From NCBI GenBank assembly GCA_017561765.1, contig JAFZBM010000094.1:1-46344 (forward strand): a stretch of 46,344 nucleotides of DNA. Direction: 5' to 3'. The stretch comes from Bacteroidales bacterium (GTDB lineage Bacteria; Bacteroidota; Bacteroidia; Bacteroidales; UBA932). The translations under genes and the position numbers were made by a program. Below the pieces are notes generated by a model, which saw only the letters and a program-made list of their open reading frames with translations, did no database searches and was not told the origin of the DNA. Below, piece after piece: positions 23,087 through 31,930 of this stretch. How positions within the stretch are numbered: position 1 is the first letter of the stretch; the number at the start of each line of letters is the position of its first letter.

Positions 23087-24868
23087 ATGGGTAGAGAAAT
23101 AAAATTTTCACTCGTTTACCGGGACATGTGGCAGTCATCGGGCAAGTATCAGCCCAGGGCCGACCAACTCGTCCGCGTTGCCCCCGCAATAATAGACATG
23201 GGATGCTTCGACCGCGTTGAAACCAACGGCGGCGCCTTCGAACAGGTGAACCTGCTCTACGGCGAGAATCCCAACAAGTCGGTGAGGGTATGGACCGCCC
23301 CATTCCACAAGGCGGGGATACAGACCCATATGCTCGAGAGGGGACTTAACGCATTGAGAATGAACCCTGTACCTGCCGATGTCCGCGAACTCATGTTCAA
23401 GGTCAAGAAGGCGCAGGGCACCGATATCGCACGTTCTTTCTGCGGCCTGAACGACCACCGCAATCTCAAACTCAGCGTCGAGTACGCCAAGAAGGCGGGC
23501 ATGATATCGCAGGCGGCGCTCTCCATCACCCATTCTCCGGTCCACACGGTAGAGTATTACATGGATGTGGTAAAGCATTTGGTGGACTATGGCACAGATG
23601 AGATCTGCCTGAAGGATATGGCCGGGGTCGGCCGTCCCTCGGTGCTGGGCGAACTGGTAAAGGAAATCAAGACAAAGTACCCCCATATCAAGGTGCAGTA
23701 TCACGGCCACAGCGGCCCGGGCTTTTCCACGGCATCCATGCTGGAGGTGGCCCGCGCCGGCGCCGATTACCTCGACGTGGCCGTTGAACCCCTTTCCTGG
23801 GGCAAGGTGCATCCCGACGTTATCACCATCCAGCAGATGCTACGGGCAGACGGCTTCCTGGTGAAGGACGTCAACATGGATGCGTACATGCAGGTGCGCG
23901 CCCTCACGCAGGAATTCATCGACGATTTCCTGGGCTACTGGATCAACCCCGCCAACTCACGCATGACCTCGCTCCTGGTCGGCTGTGGCCTGCCGGGAGG
24001 CATGATGGGCTCGATGATGGCGGACCTCAAGGGCTTCCAGTCGGCTATCAACGCAGCTGAAAGGGCGTCAGGCAAGCCAGAAAGCAACATCGACTCCCTG
24101 ATGGTCCAACTTTTCAAAGAAGTGGAATATGTGTGGCCGCGCCTGGGATATCCGCCCCTCGTTACTCCTTTCAGCCAGTACGTGAAGAATACGGCGCTCA
24201 TGAATCTCTTCGCCATGGCGCAGGGCAAGCCCCGTTTCAGCACCATCGACAAGGACACCTGGGGCATGATACTCGGCCGCATGGGCAGGCTGCCAGGCCC
24301 CCTGGCGCCCGAAATAGTCGAACTCGCCAAGGAAAAAGGCATGGAATTCTACACTGGAAATCCTCAGGACGAGTATCCCGACGAGCTCCCCAAGTTCCGC
24401 AAGATGATGCAGGAAGAGGGCTGGGACTTCGGCCCCGACGACGAGGAGCTCTTCGAACTCGCCATGCATGAGCGCCAGTACCGCGACTACCGGAGCGGCA
24501 TCGCCAAGGAACGTTTCGAGCATGATCTTGAGGAACTTAAGGCAAAGGCCGGAGCGCCAATAAACATCAAGCGCCCGGTGGTTGAAATGCCCGCCTACAA
24601 GATTGAAGAATACACTGAAAAATATCCCCACGCCTTCCCAATCCAGGCTCCTGCCGCAGGCAAGCTCCTCTGGGAAATCGATGTCGAGGATACGTCCAGG
24701 GCCCCCGTAGCCGGAACTGAAGTCACTGCAGGCGAGCCCTGCGGCTACGTGCAGACTCGTTATGGAATTGAACCCGTCATTTCAGCCGGAAGCGGCCGCA
24801 TTGTGGCTGTCACGGGCGCCCAGGGCAAGGATGTGGTCAAGGGAGAAATAGTAGCGTTCGCACTATGA
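23087..24868 (+). CDS. OadA/PycB-like carboxyltransferase with a biotinyl-like domain lacking the lysine
   Basis: 593 residues. The N-terminal TIM barrel of the HMGL/carboxyltransferase family is clear: GREIKFSLVYRDMWQSS, DICLKDMAG-type (TDEICLKDMAGVGRP), KVQYHGHSGPGFSTASMLEVARAGADYLDVAVEPLSWG. The PYC/OADA middle domain follows (about 290-500). The last 75 residues have the biotinyl/lipoyl fold (FPIQAPAAGKLLWEIDVEDT ... GSGRIVAVTGAQGKDVVKGEIVAF), but at the expected AMKM site it reads VQTRYGIEPVISA, so no biotinylatable Lys. It may work with a separate biotin carrier in oxaloacetate or pyruvate carboxyl transfer. First gene of a four-gene coupled run. Confidence 0.8.
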   Translation: MGREIKFSLVYRDMWQSSGKYQPRADQLVRVAPAIIDMGCFDRVETNGGAFEQVNLLYGENPNKSVRVWTAPFHKAGIQTHMLERGLNALRMNPVPADVRELMFKVKKAQGTDIARSFCGLNDHRNLKLSVEYAKKAGMISQAALSITHSPVHTVEYYMDVVKHLVDYGTDEICLKDMAGVGRPSVLGELVKEIKTKYPHIKVQYHGHSGPGFSTASMLEVARAGADYLDVAVEPLSWGKVHPDVITIQQMLRADGFLVKDVNMDAYMQVRALTQEFIDDFLGYWINPANSRMTSLLVGCGLPGGMMGSMMADLKGFQSAINAAERASGKPESNIDSLMVQLFKEVEYVWPRLGYPPLVTPFSQYVKNTALMNLFAMAQGKPRFSTIDKDTWGMILGRMGRLPGPLAPEIVELAKEKGMEFYTGNPQDEYPDELPKFRKMMQEEGWDFGPDDEELFELAMHERQYRDYRSGIAKERFEHDLEELKAKAGAPINIKRPVVEMPAYKIEEYTEKYPHAFPIQAPAAGKLLWEIDVEDTSRAPVAGTEVTAGEPCGYVQTRYGIEPVISAGSGRIVAVTGAQGKDVVKGEIVAFAL

Positions 24869-25764
24869 TGGAGAATTACAACAAGACCCTTACTCCCGCG
24901 CAGCGCGCCAAACTTGCTAAGGTAAAGCACGTCGCCCTCGACATGGACGGCACTATCTATCTGGGCAACAACATTTTCCCGTACACAATAGACTTCCTGA
25001 ACAGGCTGGATAATGCCGGCATAGGCTATTCGTTCCTTACCAACAATCCCACCAAATCGGTAGCGGATTACCTCAAGAAACTCGCCGGGATGGGCATTGA
25101 GGCGGGGGAGGACAATATGTACACCACATCGCTTGCCGCAATCGACTACATCAAGCGCACCTGGCCGGAAGCAAAAAGGCTCTTCATGCTTGGTACGCCG
25201 TCCATGATAAGCCAGTTCGAGAAGGCGGGCTTCGAGTCCTGCGCCGACAGCGCCGACGACCGCCCCGATGTGCTCGTGGTGGCTTTCGACCCCACTCTGG
25301 TGTACTCCAGGCTATGCCGCGCTTCGTGGTGGGCCTCGCAGGGACTGCCCTACGTTGCCACCAATCCCGACCGCGTGTGCCCGACCGACCTGCCCACCAT
25401 CCTGGTTGACTGCGGATCGCTGCAGAAGTGCATCGAGCACGCCACCGGCCGGAGGCCCGATATTGTGTTGGGCAAGCCCGATCCCACGATGCTTGACGGC
25501 ATACGGCTGCGCCACGGACTGCAGCCGGAAGAGATACTGATGGCAGGAGACAGGATTTACACCGATACTGCCATGGCGCACAATGCCGCCGCCGTGGGCT
25601 GCCTGGTGCTCAGCGGCGAGACGACGCTGCAGACTGCGCTGGACGTTGCCGCCAAGGAGAAGGCCTGCGAGGCTGAAGGTACGACGCCGGAATTCTACGC
25701 CCCCGACTTCATCGTACGCGACATCGCGGAACTTGGAGACATGCTCATCGAGAGCCGAAATTAA
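24865..25764 (+). CDS. HAD-IIA (NagD-like) phosphatase
   Basis: 299 residues. HAD motif I VALDMDGTIYLG (Asp26, Asp28), motif II YSFLTNNPTKS, and the C-terminal block DIVLGKPDPTMLDGIRLRHGLQPEEILMAGDRIYTDTAMAHNAA with the motif III Lys and motif IV Asp. This is the NagD/PGP-like subfamily IIA cap arrangement, dephosphorylating small sugar or nucleotide phosphates; the substrate is unknown. It starts inside the stop of the preceding gene (ATGATG, ATGA overlap) and alr follows after 6 nt. Confidence 0.85.
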   Translation: MMENYNKTLTPAQRAKLAKVKHVALDMDGTIYLGNNIFPYTIDFLNRLDNAGIGYSFLTNNPTKSVADYLKKLAGMGIEAGEDNMYTTSLAAIDYIKRTWPEAKRLFMLGTPSMISQFEKAGFESCADSADDRPDVLVVAFDPTLVYSRLCRASWWASQGLPYVATNPDRVCPTDLPTILVDCGSLQKCIEHATGRRPDIVLGKPDPTMLDGIRLRHGLQPEEILMAGDRIYTDTAMAHNAAAVGCLVLSGETTLQTALDVAAKEKACEAEGTTPEFYAPDFIVRDIAELGDMLIESRN

Positions 25765-25770
25765 CACGCC

Positions 25771-26877
25771 ATGCCGGGAGAGAACGACTTTTCACGCCTG
25801 GAACTCAGTCTGCCGGCCGCCCGGAAGAACTACCGTTACTTCCGCTCGCTGCTGCGTCCGTCCACCAAGATGCTTGTGCTCGTCAAGGCCAACGCCTACG
25901 GACACGGTGCGGTGGAGTTTGCATCGATGATGCAGGCGGAAGGAGCTGATTATCTGGCGGTTGCGCTCCCGGTCGAAGGCCTTGAACTGCGCCGTGCGGG
26001 TGTGTCCATGCCCGTGCTGGTGCTTACCGCCGGCACCGATTTCTTCCCGGAAATCATAGACTACAGGCTCGAGCCCGGCATCCCCAATCTCTATACTCTC
26101 GAGGCCCTGTGCAAGGAACTCCGTTCCCGCGGCATCAGCGGCTTCCCCGTGCATATCAAACTCGACACGGGCATGCACCGCCTGGGCTTCGTCCCCGATG
26201 AACTGCCGGCACTGACAGAGTTCCTGCGCAGTCATGACGAAGTGCGCGTTCGCTCCGTCTATTCCCATCTTGCCGCCGCGGAAGATTCTGCGGAAGATGA
26301 ATTTACCCTCGGGCAGATAAAGCTCTTCGAGCAGGGCGCGCGTACGCTCACCGACGCTCTGGGCTACAGGCCGATGTGGCACGTGCTCAATTCGGCCGGC
26401 GTAGAGCGTTTCGCGCAGTACCAGTTCGACATGGTGCGTGTTGGTATAGGAATCTACGGTATAAGCGCCCTTCCCGGAGTCCAACTCAGTCCCGTTGCGA
26501 GCCTGAAAGTCAAAATACTGCAGATCAAGACTTTGACCGATGGTACCATAGGTTACGGACGCCACGGGCACGCATCCCCTGAAGGCACGCGCATCGCCAC
26601 CATACCCGTTGGCTATGCCGACGGCATCAACCGTCACCTTGGCTGCGGGCACGCCTCTTTCAGCGTCGGGGGGCATCGCGCACCCACCATAGGCAACATC
26701 TGCATGGACATGTGCATGCTGGACGTTACCGGCATACCGTGCGCGCCCGGCGACACCGTCACCATCTTCGGCTCCGACCCCACCGTGGGCGAAATCGCCG
26801 GCATACTTGGAACCATACCTTACGAAATACTCACCTCGGTGCCCCGCCGCATCGAAAGAATAATAGTCAGAAAATGA
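25771..26877 (+). CDS. alr: Alanine racemase
   Basis: 368 residues, normal family length. The PLP lysine is Lys39 in MLVLVKANAYGHG. HIKLDTGMHRLGF and MVRVGIGIYGI are barrel motifs, and TIGYGRHG carries the catalytic Tyr in the C-terminal domain. HRAPTIGNICMDMCMLDVTGIP and the 'GDTVTIFG' segment are also typical. It makes D-alanine for peptidoglycan in the cytoplasm. The start ATG 25771 lies 6 nt after the HAD stop, and its stop overlaps the next start by ATGA. Confidence 0.93.
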   Translation: MPGENDFSRLELSLPAARKNYRYFRSLLRPSTKMLVLVKANAYGHGAVEFASMMQAEGADYLAVALPVEGLELRRAGVSMPVLVLTAGTDFFPEIIDYRLEPGIPNLYTLEALCKELRSRGISGFPVHIKLDTGMHRLGFVPDELPALTEFLRSHDEVRVRSVYSHLAAAEDSAEDEFTLGQIKLFEQGARTLTDALGYRPMWHVLNSAGVERFAQYQFDMVRVGIGIYGISALPGVQLSPVASLKVKILQIKTLTDGTIGYGRHGHASPEGTRIATIPVGYADGINRHLGCGHASFSVGGHRAPTIGNICMDMCMLDVTGIPCAPGDTVTIFGSDPTVGEIAGILGTIPYEILTSVPRRIERIIVRK

Positions 26878-28277
26878 AGAAGTTAATCTCCCTCATCCCG
26901 CTGGCCCTGCTGTGCATTGCCGCGTTTGCGCAGAACGGCGCCATCACCCCCTCGATGCTTGAACAGATATCCAAAGGCTGGAAGGGCGACGCCTCCGACC
27001 GGGCGCTGCGCAACGCCGTAGGCCAGACATCGCTTAACACATTGGCAATCAATGCTGAAAACGCCGCGATGATCAACACCGACTTTTCCGACAAGGTGAA
27101 GACCAGCGGCATCACGGACCAGAAGTCCAGCGGCCGCTGCTGGCTGTTCACCGGACTCAACGTGCTCCGTGCCGCAGCAATCGACAAGTACAATCTCGGC
27201 AATTTCCAGTTCTCGCAGAACTACTGCTTCTTCTGGGACCAGTTGGAGAAGGCGAATCTCTTCCTGCAGGCGGTTATAGACACGCGCGACAAGCCTTTCG
27301 AGGACAGGGAGGTTGACTGGCTGTTCTCCAACCCGATAGGGGACGGCGGCACCTTTACCGGAGTGGCGAATCTGGTAACAAAATACGGCCTGGTGCCATC
27401 GGACGTCATGCCCGAGACAGCCGTTGCCAACAGCACCGGGCAGATGAGCAACCACCTTAGGGTTCTGCTGCGCCAGGACGGCCTGAAGCTTCGCGGCATA
27501 GCTGCCGACGCAGGTCTCGACAAGCTCAAGGGCACCAAGGCAAAGAAAGCAGCAGCCGCATTGGAGACCCGCCTGCAGGTGGAAAAGACTGCGATGCTTG
27601 CCGAAGTTTACCATGTTTTGGCCCTCTGCCTGGGCGTCCCTCCCACCGAATTCGAATGGAAGGGGGAGAAGAAGACTCCGGTACAATTCTACCGCGAGCT
27701 GCTGGGATACGACCTCGAGGGCGGCTATGTGATGCTGATGAACGACCCTTCGCGCGAGTACGGCAAGGTATATGAGATTCAGTACGACAGGCACATGTAC
27801 GACGGCCAGAACTGGCTCTACGTCAATCTGCCCGTCGAACGCATTAAGGAAATGGCCATCGCGTCCATCAAGGCCAATACGGCGATGTATTTCAGCTGCG
27901 ACGTTGGCAAGTTCCTCGACCGCAAGAGGGGAGTGGCCGACCTGAACAACTTCGACTACGAGTCCCTGCTGGGCGTGAAGTTCACCATGGACAAGAAGGA
28001 ACGCATATTGACCCATTCCAGCGGCTCCAGCCATGCCATGACGCTGATGGCGGTTGACCTGAAGGAAGGCAAGCCCGTCAAATGGATGGTGGAGAACAGC
28101 TGGGGCGCCGATTCGGGCTACCGCGGCCACATCATCATGACCGACGAGTGGTTCGACAATTATATGTTCCGCCTGGTTGTGGAGAAGCGTTTCGTGCCTG
28201 CCGACGTCATGGCGATGCTCCAGCAGGAGCCTATTATGCTGCCCGCCTGGGATCCTATGTATATGCCTGAAGAATAG
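26874..28277 (+). CDS. Secreted C1-family aminopeptidase (PepC/bleomycin hydrolase-like)
   Basis: 467 residues from ATG 26874, selected because it gives a signal peptide (MKKLISLIPLALLCIAAFAQ) and overlaps the alr stop; the longer reading from 26712 lies inside alr. Papain-like catalytic residues: Cys89 in TDQKSSGRCWLFTGLNVLR, His in SSGSSHAMTLMAV, Asn in WMVENSWGADSG. Bleomycin hydrolase-type enzymes are cytosolic in many organisms, but Bacteroidetes often have exported copies that trim peptides in the periplasm. Last gene of the oadA-like run. Confidence 0.9.
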   Translation: MKKLISLIPLALLCIAAFAQNGAITPSMLEQISKGWKGDASDRALRNAVGQTSLNTLAINAENAAMINTDFSDKVKTSGITDQKSSGRCWLFTGLNVLRAAAIDKYNLGNFQFSQNYCFFWDQLEKANLFLQAVIDTRDKPFEDREVDWLFSNPIGDGGTFTGVANLVTKYGLVPSDVMPETAVANSTGQMSNHLRVLLRQDGLKLRGIAADAGLDKLKGTKAKKAAAALETRLQVEKTAMLAEVYHVLALCLGVPPTEFEWKGEKKTPVQFYRELLGYDLEGGYVMLMNDPSREYGKVYEIQYDRHMYDGQNWLYVNLPVERIKEMAIASIKANTAMYFSCDVGKFLDRKRGVADLNNFDYESLLGVKFTMDKKERILTHSSGSSHAMTLMAVDLKEGKPVKWMVENSWGADSGYRGHIIMTDEWFDNYMFRLVVEKRFVPADVMAMLQQEPIMLPAWDPMYMPEE

Positions 28278-28281
28278 CCGC

Positions 28282-29061
28282 TTAGCGGAACTGAATATTG
28301 AAGCCTTCGTTGAGCAGCGGCTCAACGAGGGCTTTCATTTCATCCGTGCTTATCTTTTCCAGCCCCTGAAGGGGAGTCGGACGGTCGATGGTATAAACCT
28401 GTATCTGCCTGGGGCGCAGTTCGCGCACAATGTCCATCCAGGGCAGGAGCACTTCCGGCGATGAAGAATCGAAGGTGAACGGGACCCCGTCGGGGCTTGT
28501 TCCGCTGGCGCGGAGGAACATGGTCTGGAGTATGAAGTCCCCTTCGAAGCGTTTGAGGGCTTCCACAGTGCGGGAAACGCTGTAGCCGGGAGCGGGGCGG
28601 TTGATAAGCGCCGCCAGGGCGTCGGATGGCGCGTCAATCTTCATGATGGGATTGTCCACCTTGCGCAGGGCCTCGAAAATCTCGTCGATATGTACGCGCG
28701 TGGCGTTGGAAAGCACTGATACTTTGGCGGATGGATAGTAGGCGTCGCGCAGCAGCAGGGTGTCTTCTATTATGCGCGGGAATTCCGGATTGAGAGTGGG
28801 CTCGCCGTCGCCGCTGAAGGTAATCGAATCCACAGGAGTGCCGTCCACGATAAGCTGCATCAGCTTGTCCTCCAGCGCATTGCGCACCCGGGCCGCAGTG
28901 GGCAGCACAGTGTCGGAGCGCCCGTCGGCATTCCATCCGCACTCGCAGTAGATGCAGTCGAAATTGCATATTTTGCCCTTGGTCGGCAGCAGGTTGATGC
29001 CCAGGGAACTGCCCAGGCGGCGGCTCCGTATAGGCCCGAATACTGTTTCTTCGCGTAACAT
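28282..29061 (-). CDS. Radical SAM protein (COG0731-like)
   Basis: 259 residues. The N-terminus VFGPIRSRRLGSSLGINLLPTKGKICNFDCIYCECGW has the cluster motif Cys32-x3-Cys36-x2-Cys39 and the 'FGPvpSRRLG.SLGi' signature of the COG0731 radical-SAM family. SITFSGDGEPTLNPEFPRI is the SAM-contact GGE-like block. The C-terminus reads IQVYTIDRPTP. Biochemical role unknown in most members; TYW1-like tRNA chemistry is not indicated. A TAACTTTG box (29076-29069) ends 7 nt before the ATG. It is convergent with the aminopeptidase gene. Confidence 0.82.
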   Translation of the reverse strand: MLREETVFGPIRSRRLGSSLGINLLPTKGKICNFDCIYCECGWNADGRSDTVLPTAARVRNALEDKLMQLIVDGTPVDSITFSGDGEPTLNPEFPRIIEDTLLLRDAYYPSAKVSVLSNATRVHIDEIFEALRKVDNPIMKIDAPSDALAALINRPAPGYSVSRTVEALKRFEGDFILQTMFLRASGTSPDGVPFTFDSSSPEVLLPWMDIVRELRPRQIQVYTIDRPTPLQGLEKISTDEMKALVEPLLNEGFNIQFR

Positions 29062-29121
29062 ACGGGGGCAAAGTTATAAAAATTTACTATCTTGTTCAAG
29101 ATTTGAAAGTCAGTCGGCAGA

Positions 29122-29697
29122 ATGCCTGTAAAGATATTGTTCATACACGGTCTGGCCTCATCGGGACGCTACAAGATGGCGGACCAGTTGAGGATTCTTG
29201 TTCCGGATTCCGTAGTGCTTGCGCCCGATGTCCCTCCGGAGCCGGTCGATGCTCTTCCGATGCTGGAGCGCTTGTGCCGGGAATTCGTCCCCGATATCGT
29301 TGTGGGACATTCCCTCGGAGGCTTCTGGGCCCAGAAACTGAGGGGCTGGCGCAAGGCCCTGGTGAATCCCACCTTCCACATTGCAGAGTTCATGGAGCAG
29401 CATATAGGGCCGATGGAGTACCTGAGCCCCCGCAGTGACGGCGAGCGCTTATTCGACATTACCGACGGGATGGTTCAGGCCTACCGTGCCCTGGAAGCGG
29501 TGGAGTTCGACGGCCTGGACGCGCCGGAAAAGGACCTTACGACCGCTTTCTTTGCCGACGCCGATGAAGTTGTGCGGCAGGAAGCGGAGTTCCGGCAGCA
29601 TTACGGCAAGCCGGGCATTTCCTATCCCGGGCGCCATCAGCCGGTGTTCCCGGAGATGAAATATTACATAGTTCCCAAAATCCTCGAACAACTGTGA
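29122..29697 (+). CDS. YqiA/YcfP-like alpha/beta hydrolase
   Basis: 191 residues with the short-hydrolase layout: ILFIHGLASSGRYKMADQL (oxyanion segment), then IVVGHSLGGFWAQKL with nucleophile Ser, a small cap region, and near the end GRHQPVF, where His completes the triad; Asp lies in FFADADEVV. Esterase-like fold, substrate unknown. It is divergent from the radical-SAM gene by 60 bp. Its stop overlaps the lplA start (GTGA), so both are co-translated. Confidence 0.8.
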   Translation: MPVKILFIHGLASSGRYKMADQLRILVPDSVVLAPDVPPEPVDALPMLERLCREFVPDIVVGHSLGGFWAQKLRGWRKALVNPTFHIAEFMEQHIGPMEYLSPRSDGERLFDITDGMVQAYRALEAVEFDGLDAPEKDLTTAFFADADEVVRQEAEFRQHYGKPGISYPGRHQPVFPEMKYYIVPKILEQL

Positions 29698-30680
29698 ACT
29701 ACCTGCTGAACGACTGCACCGACGCCTGCCGCAATATGGCACTGGACGAATATGTCCTGGAGTCGCTCCCGCTCGACTCCCCCGTGTTCTGGCTGTGGCG
29801 CAACGCTCCTTCCGTCATAATAGGGCTTAACCAGAATGTGTATTCGGAAGTCAATCTGCCATACCTTAAGAGCCACGGGATAGCACTTGCGCGCAGGGTG
29901 AGCGGCGGCGGCGCTGTCTATCACGACCTGCAGAATCTCAATTACAGCATAGTAGGACGCATATCCGAGCTGCCGTGCAATCCGCCGGACATAGCTGTCG
30001 GTGCCCTCAGAACCCTCGGCGTCGATGCCGAATTGAGCGGGCGCAACGACATAATGGTGGAGGGACGCAAGTGCTCCGGATATGCAAAGCGCGTCAGCAA
30101 GGACCGTATACTGATACACGGAACGATGCTTTTCGATGTGGATTTCGATGCTATGGCGCGGGCGCTCGAAGTGCCCGGGAGCAAGCTGCAGGCTGCCGGC
30201 GTTGACTCGGTACGCAGCAGGGTGACCAATCTCAAACCCAACCTCAAGGGCATGGACGACGTGCTGCAGCTCCGTGATGCCCTGCAAGGCATACTATCCG
30301 CCGGCGGCAAGCAAATCCGCCTGAGCAGGGAGCAGGAAGAGGAGGTATCAAAGATTGCCGAATCCAAATTCCGAAGTTGGGAATGGATATACGGCCGTTC
30401 TCGGGAGGCGAGTTTCAAGACATCCCGGCGTTTCCCCTGCGGCACCGTCGAACTGTACTGGGAGACGGACAGAGGCATACTCACCGAAGTGCGCTTCGGC
30501 GGCGATTTCATGGGAGGCCTGCCCACAGCGGCGCTGGAAGATCGACTCAGGGGCCTGCGTTTCGACCAGGAAACGATACTCAAGACGCTTGAAGGCGTCC
30601 GCCCGGGGGTTGACGCCTTCTTCGATTCCCTGCAGCCGCAGGATATTGCGGGGCTGTTTCTACAGTTCCCCCTTGTGTGA
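29694..30680 (+). CDS. lplA: Lipoate-protein ligase
   Basis: 328 residues with start GTG 29694 overlapping the previous stop. Family motifs: MALDEYVLESL, the lipoyl-binding LARRVSGGGAVYHD, LNYSIV, NDIMVEGRKCSGYAKRV with the catalytic Lys region, and LIHGTMLFDVDFD. The C-terminal accessory domain (about 245-328) is present, so it should be a full two-step ligase using lipoate and ATP. It lies next to the operon encoding a lipoyl-dependent 2-oxoacid dehydrogenase, whose E2 is an obvious substrate. Its 3' end overlaps the convergent dehydrogenase gene by 21 bp. Confidence 0.9.
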   Translation: MNYLLNDCTDACRNMALDEYVLESLPLDSPVFWLWRNAPSVIIGLNQNVYSEVNLPYLKSHGIALARRVSGGGAVYHDLQNLNYSIVGRISELPCNPPDIAVGALRTLGVDAELSGRNDIMVEGRKCSGYAKRVSKDRILIHGTMLFDVDFDAMARALEVPGSKLQAAGVDSVRSRVTNLKPNLKGMDDVLQLRDALQGILSAGGKQIRLSREQEEEVSKIAESKFRSWEWIYGRSREASFKTSRRFPCGTVELYWETDRGILTEVRFGGDFMGGLPTAALEDRLRGLRFDQETILKTLEGVRPGVDAFFDSLQPQDIAGLFLQFPLV

Positions 30681-31928
30681 CAGCAGATATTCCTCAGCCT
30701 CCACGCTCCACAACGAATTGTGCGCCTTGCAGATGGCGTCAAGGGCATCATATACCGGTTTGCCCATCTTGCCGAAGTCGGCAATGGCCGTAAGCGGCAT
30801 GTCTATGTGAGTGTAAATCAGCTTCTTGCCTCCTGGTATCGATGGGAGGTTGAAGGTGGTGTCAATCACTGCGTTTAGGCCGCCGACGTGAGTCACTATG
30901 CCGGCCGGGTCGAGCCCGTGCCCCATCATCTCCAAGGCCTCTCTCATGTCTTCCTTGTTGCCGCCGCTGGTGCCTACCACGTGGGTGGATGCGTAATGCA
31001 CATTGTAGAAATTGAAAGGTGCCTTGAAAGGAGATTTGGACGGGCCGGAGAAGAAGTTAAGGCAGCCGTCGAAGGCCAGTATGTCGTCGGCCTGCTCCAC
31101 CACCGCAGGCACCGGGGCCATCACCACCACTTCATCGTATCCGGTGCCTCCCGAAAGGGCGCGCAGTTCGGTGACCGGGTCTTCCATCGCGGAAGTATTT
31201 ATGTAGTGCAGCTCGATTCCCCTCGATGCCGCCTCATCCACCGTATAGAGCTGTGCGGCCCTTTCCAGACGCTCCTGGTTGATGTCGGTGACCACGAACA
31301 GCGAGGGCCTGCGGTCCTCCCTGTGAATCACATAGTTGATGCACGCGAGTCCCATCGGACCAACTCCGGCAAGCAGTGCAAGCTTGCCGCCGTCCTTTAT
31401 CTCCATGCTGTGCTCATAGGTTCCCGGAGGTACATGGTAGCAGGCGTGCATGGCGCCAATCACGCAGGAAAGGGGTTCGGCGAGCGATGCAGGGAAGAAG
31501 CCCGGGCCGCGGTAGGGCAGCAGGCAGTCCATCTCCATCACCTCATTGGGTATGATTACATAGGTGGAATCGCCGCCCACATAAGGGTAGGAATAGCCCG
31601 GCGCGCTGAGCACGCCTGCAGGCCCGTAGGGATAGCACATCGCCGGCTGTATGGAGAACTTGTCGCCCTTCTTGAACTTATGCTGCCATTTGCTGCCGAC
31701 TTCAAGAATCTCGCCGGCGAATTCATGGCCGATTATGACGGGCTTCTGCGCTATGTCGCGGGGAACGCGTTTGTGTATATCTGCCTGATGCACAGCCTTG
31801 TAGGAGGACATGCAGAGGCTGTCGCTCACCACCCTCGCAAAGATTTCGTCTTCGCCCATAGGGGGAAGTTCGAACTCTTCGAGCCTGAGGTCGTCTTTGC
31901 CGTAAAGTCTTACCGCTTTTGTTTTCAT
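30660..31928 (-). CDS. Zinc-type MDR alcohol dehydrogenase, SorE-like
   Basis: 422 residues. MDR catalytic domain: SDSLCMSSYKAVHQADIHKR, with the zinc Cys, then GHEFAGEILEVGSKW; Rossmann part LALLAGVGPMGLACINY. The opening MKTKAVRLYGKDDLRLEEFELPP and the long form resemble L-sorbose-1-phosphate reductase (SorE)-type dehydrogenases; that match is by memory of the family. It starts 2 nt after the aldolase/SDR stop and is the last gene of the six-gene operon. Probably oxidises or reduces a polyol or sugar phosphate. Confidence 0.78.
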   Translation of the reverse strand: MKTKAVRLYGKDDLRLEEFELPPMGEDEIFARVVSDSLCMSSYKAVHQADIHKRVPRDIAQKPVIIGHEFAGEILEVGSKWQHKFKKGDKFSIQPAMCYPYGPAGVLSAPGYSYPYVGGDSTYVIIPNEVMEMDCLLPYRGPGFFPASLAEPLSCVIGAMHACYHVPPGTYEHSMEIKDGGKLALLAGVGPMGLACINYVIHREDRRPSLFVVTDINQERLERAAQLYTVDEAASRGIELHYINTSAMEDPVTELRALSGGTGYDEVVVMAPVPAVVEQADDILAFDGCLNFFSGPSKSPFKAPFNFYNVHYASTHVVGTSGGNKEDMREALEMMGHGLDPAGIVTHVGGLNAVIDTTFNLPSIPGGKKLIYTHIDMPLTAIADFGKMGKPVYDALDAICKAHNSLWSVEAEEYLLSHKGEL

Positions 31929-31930
31929 AA

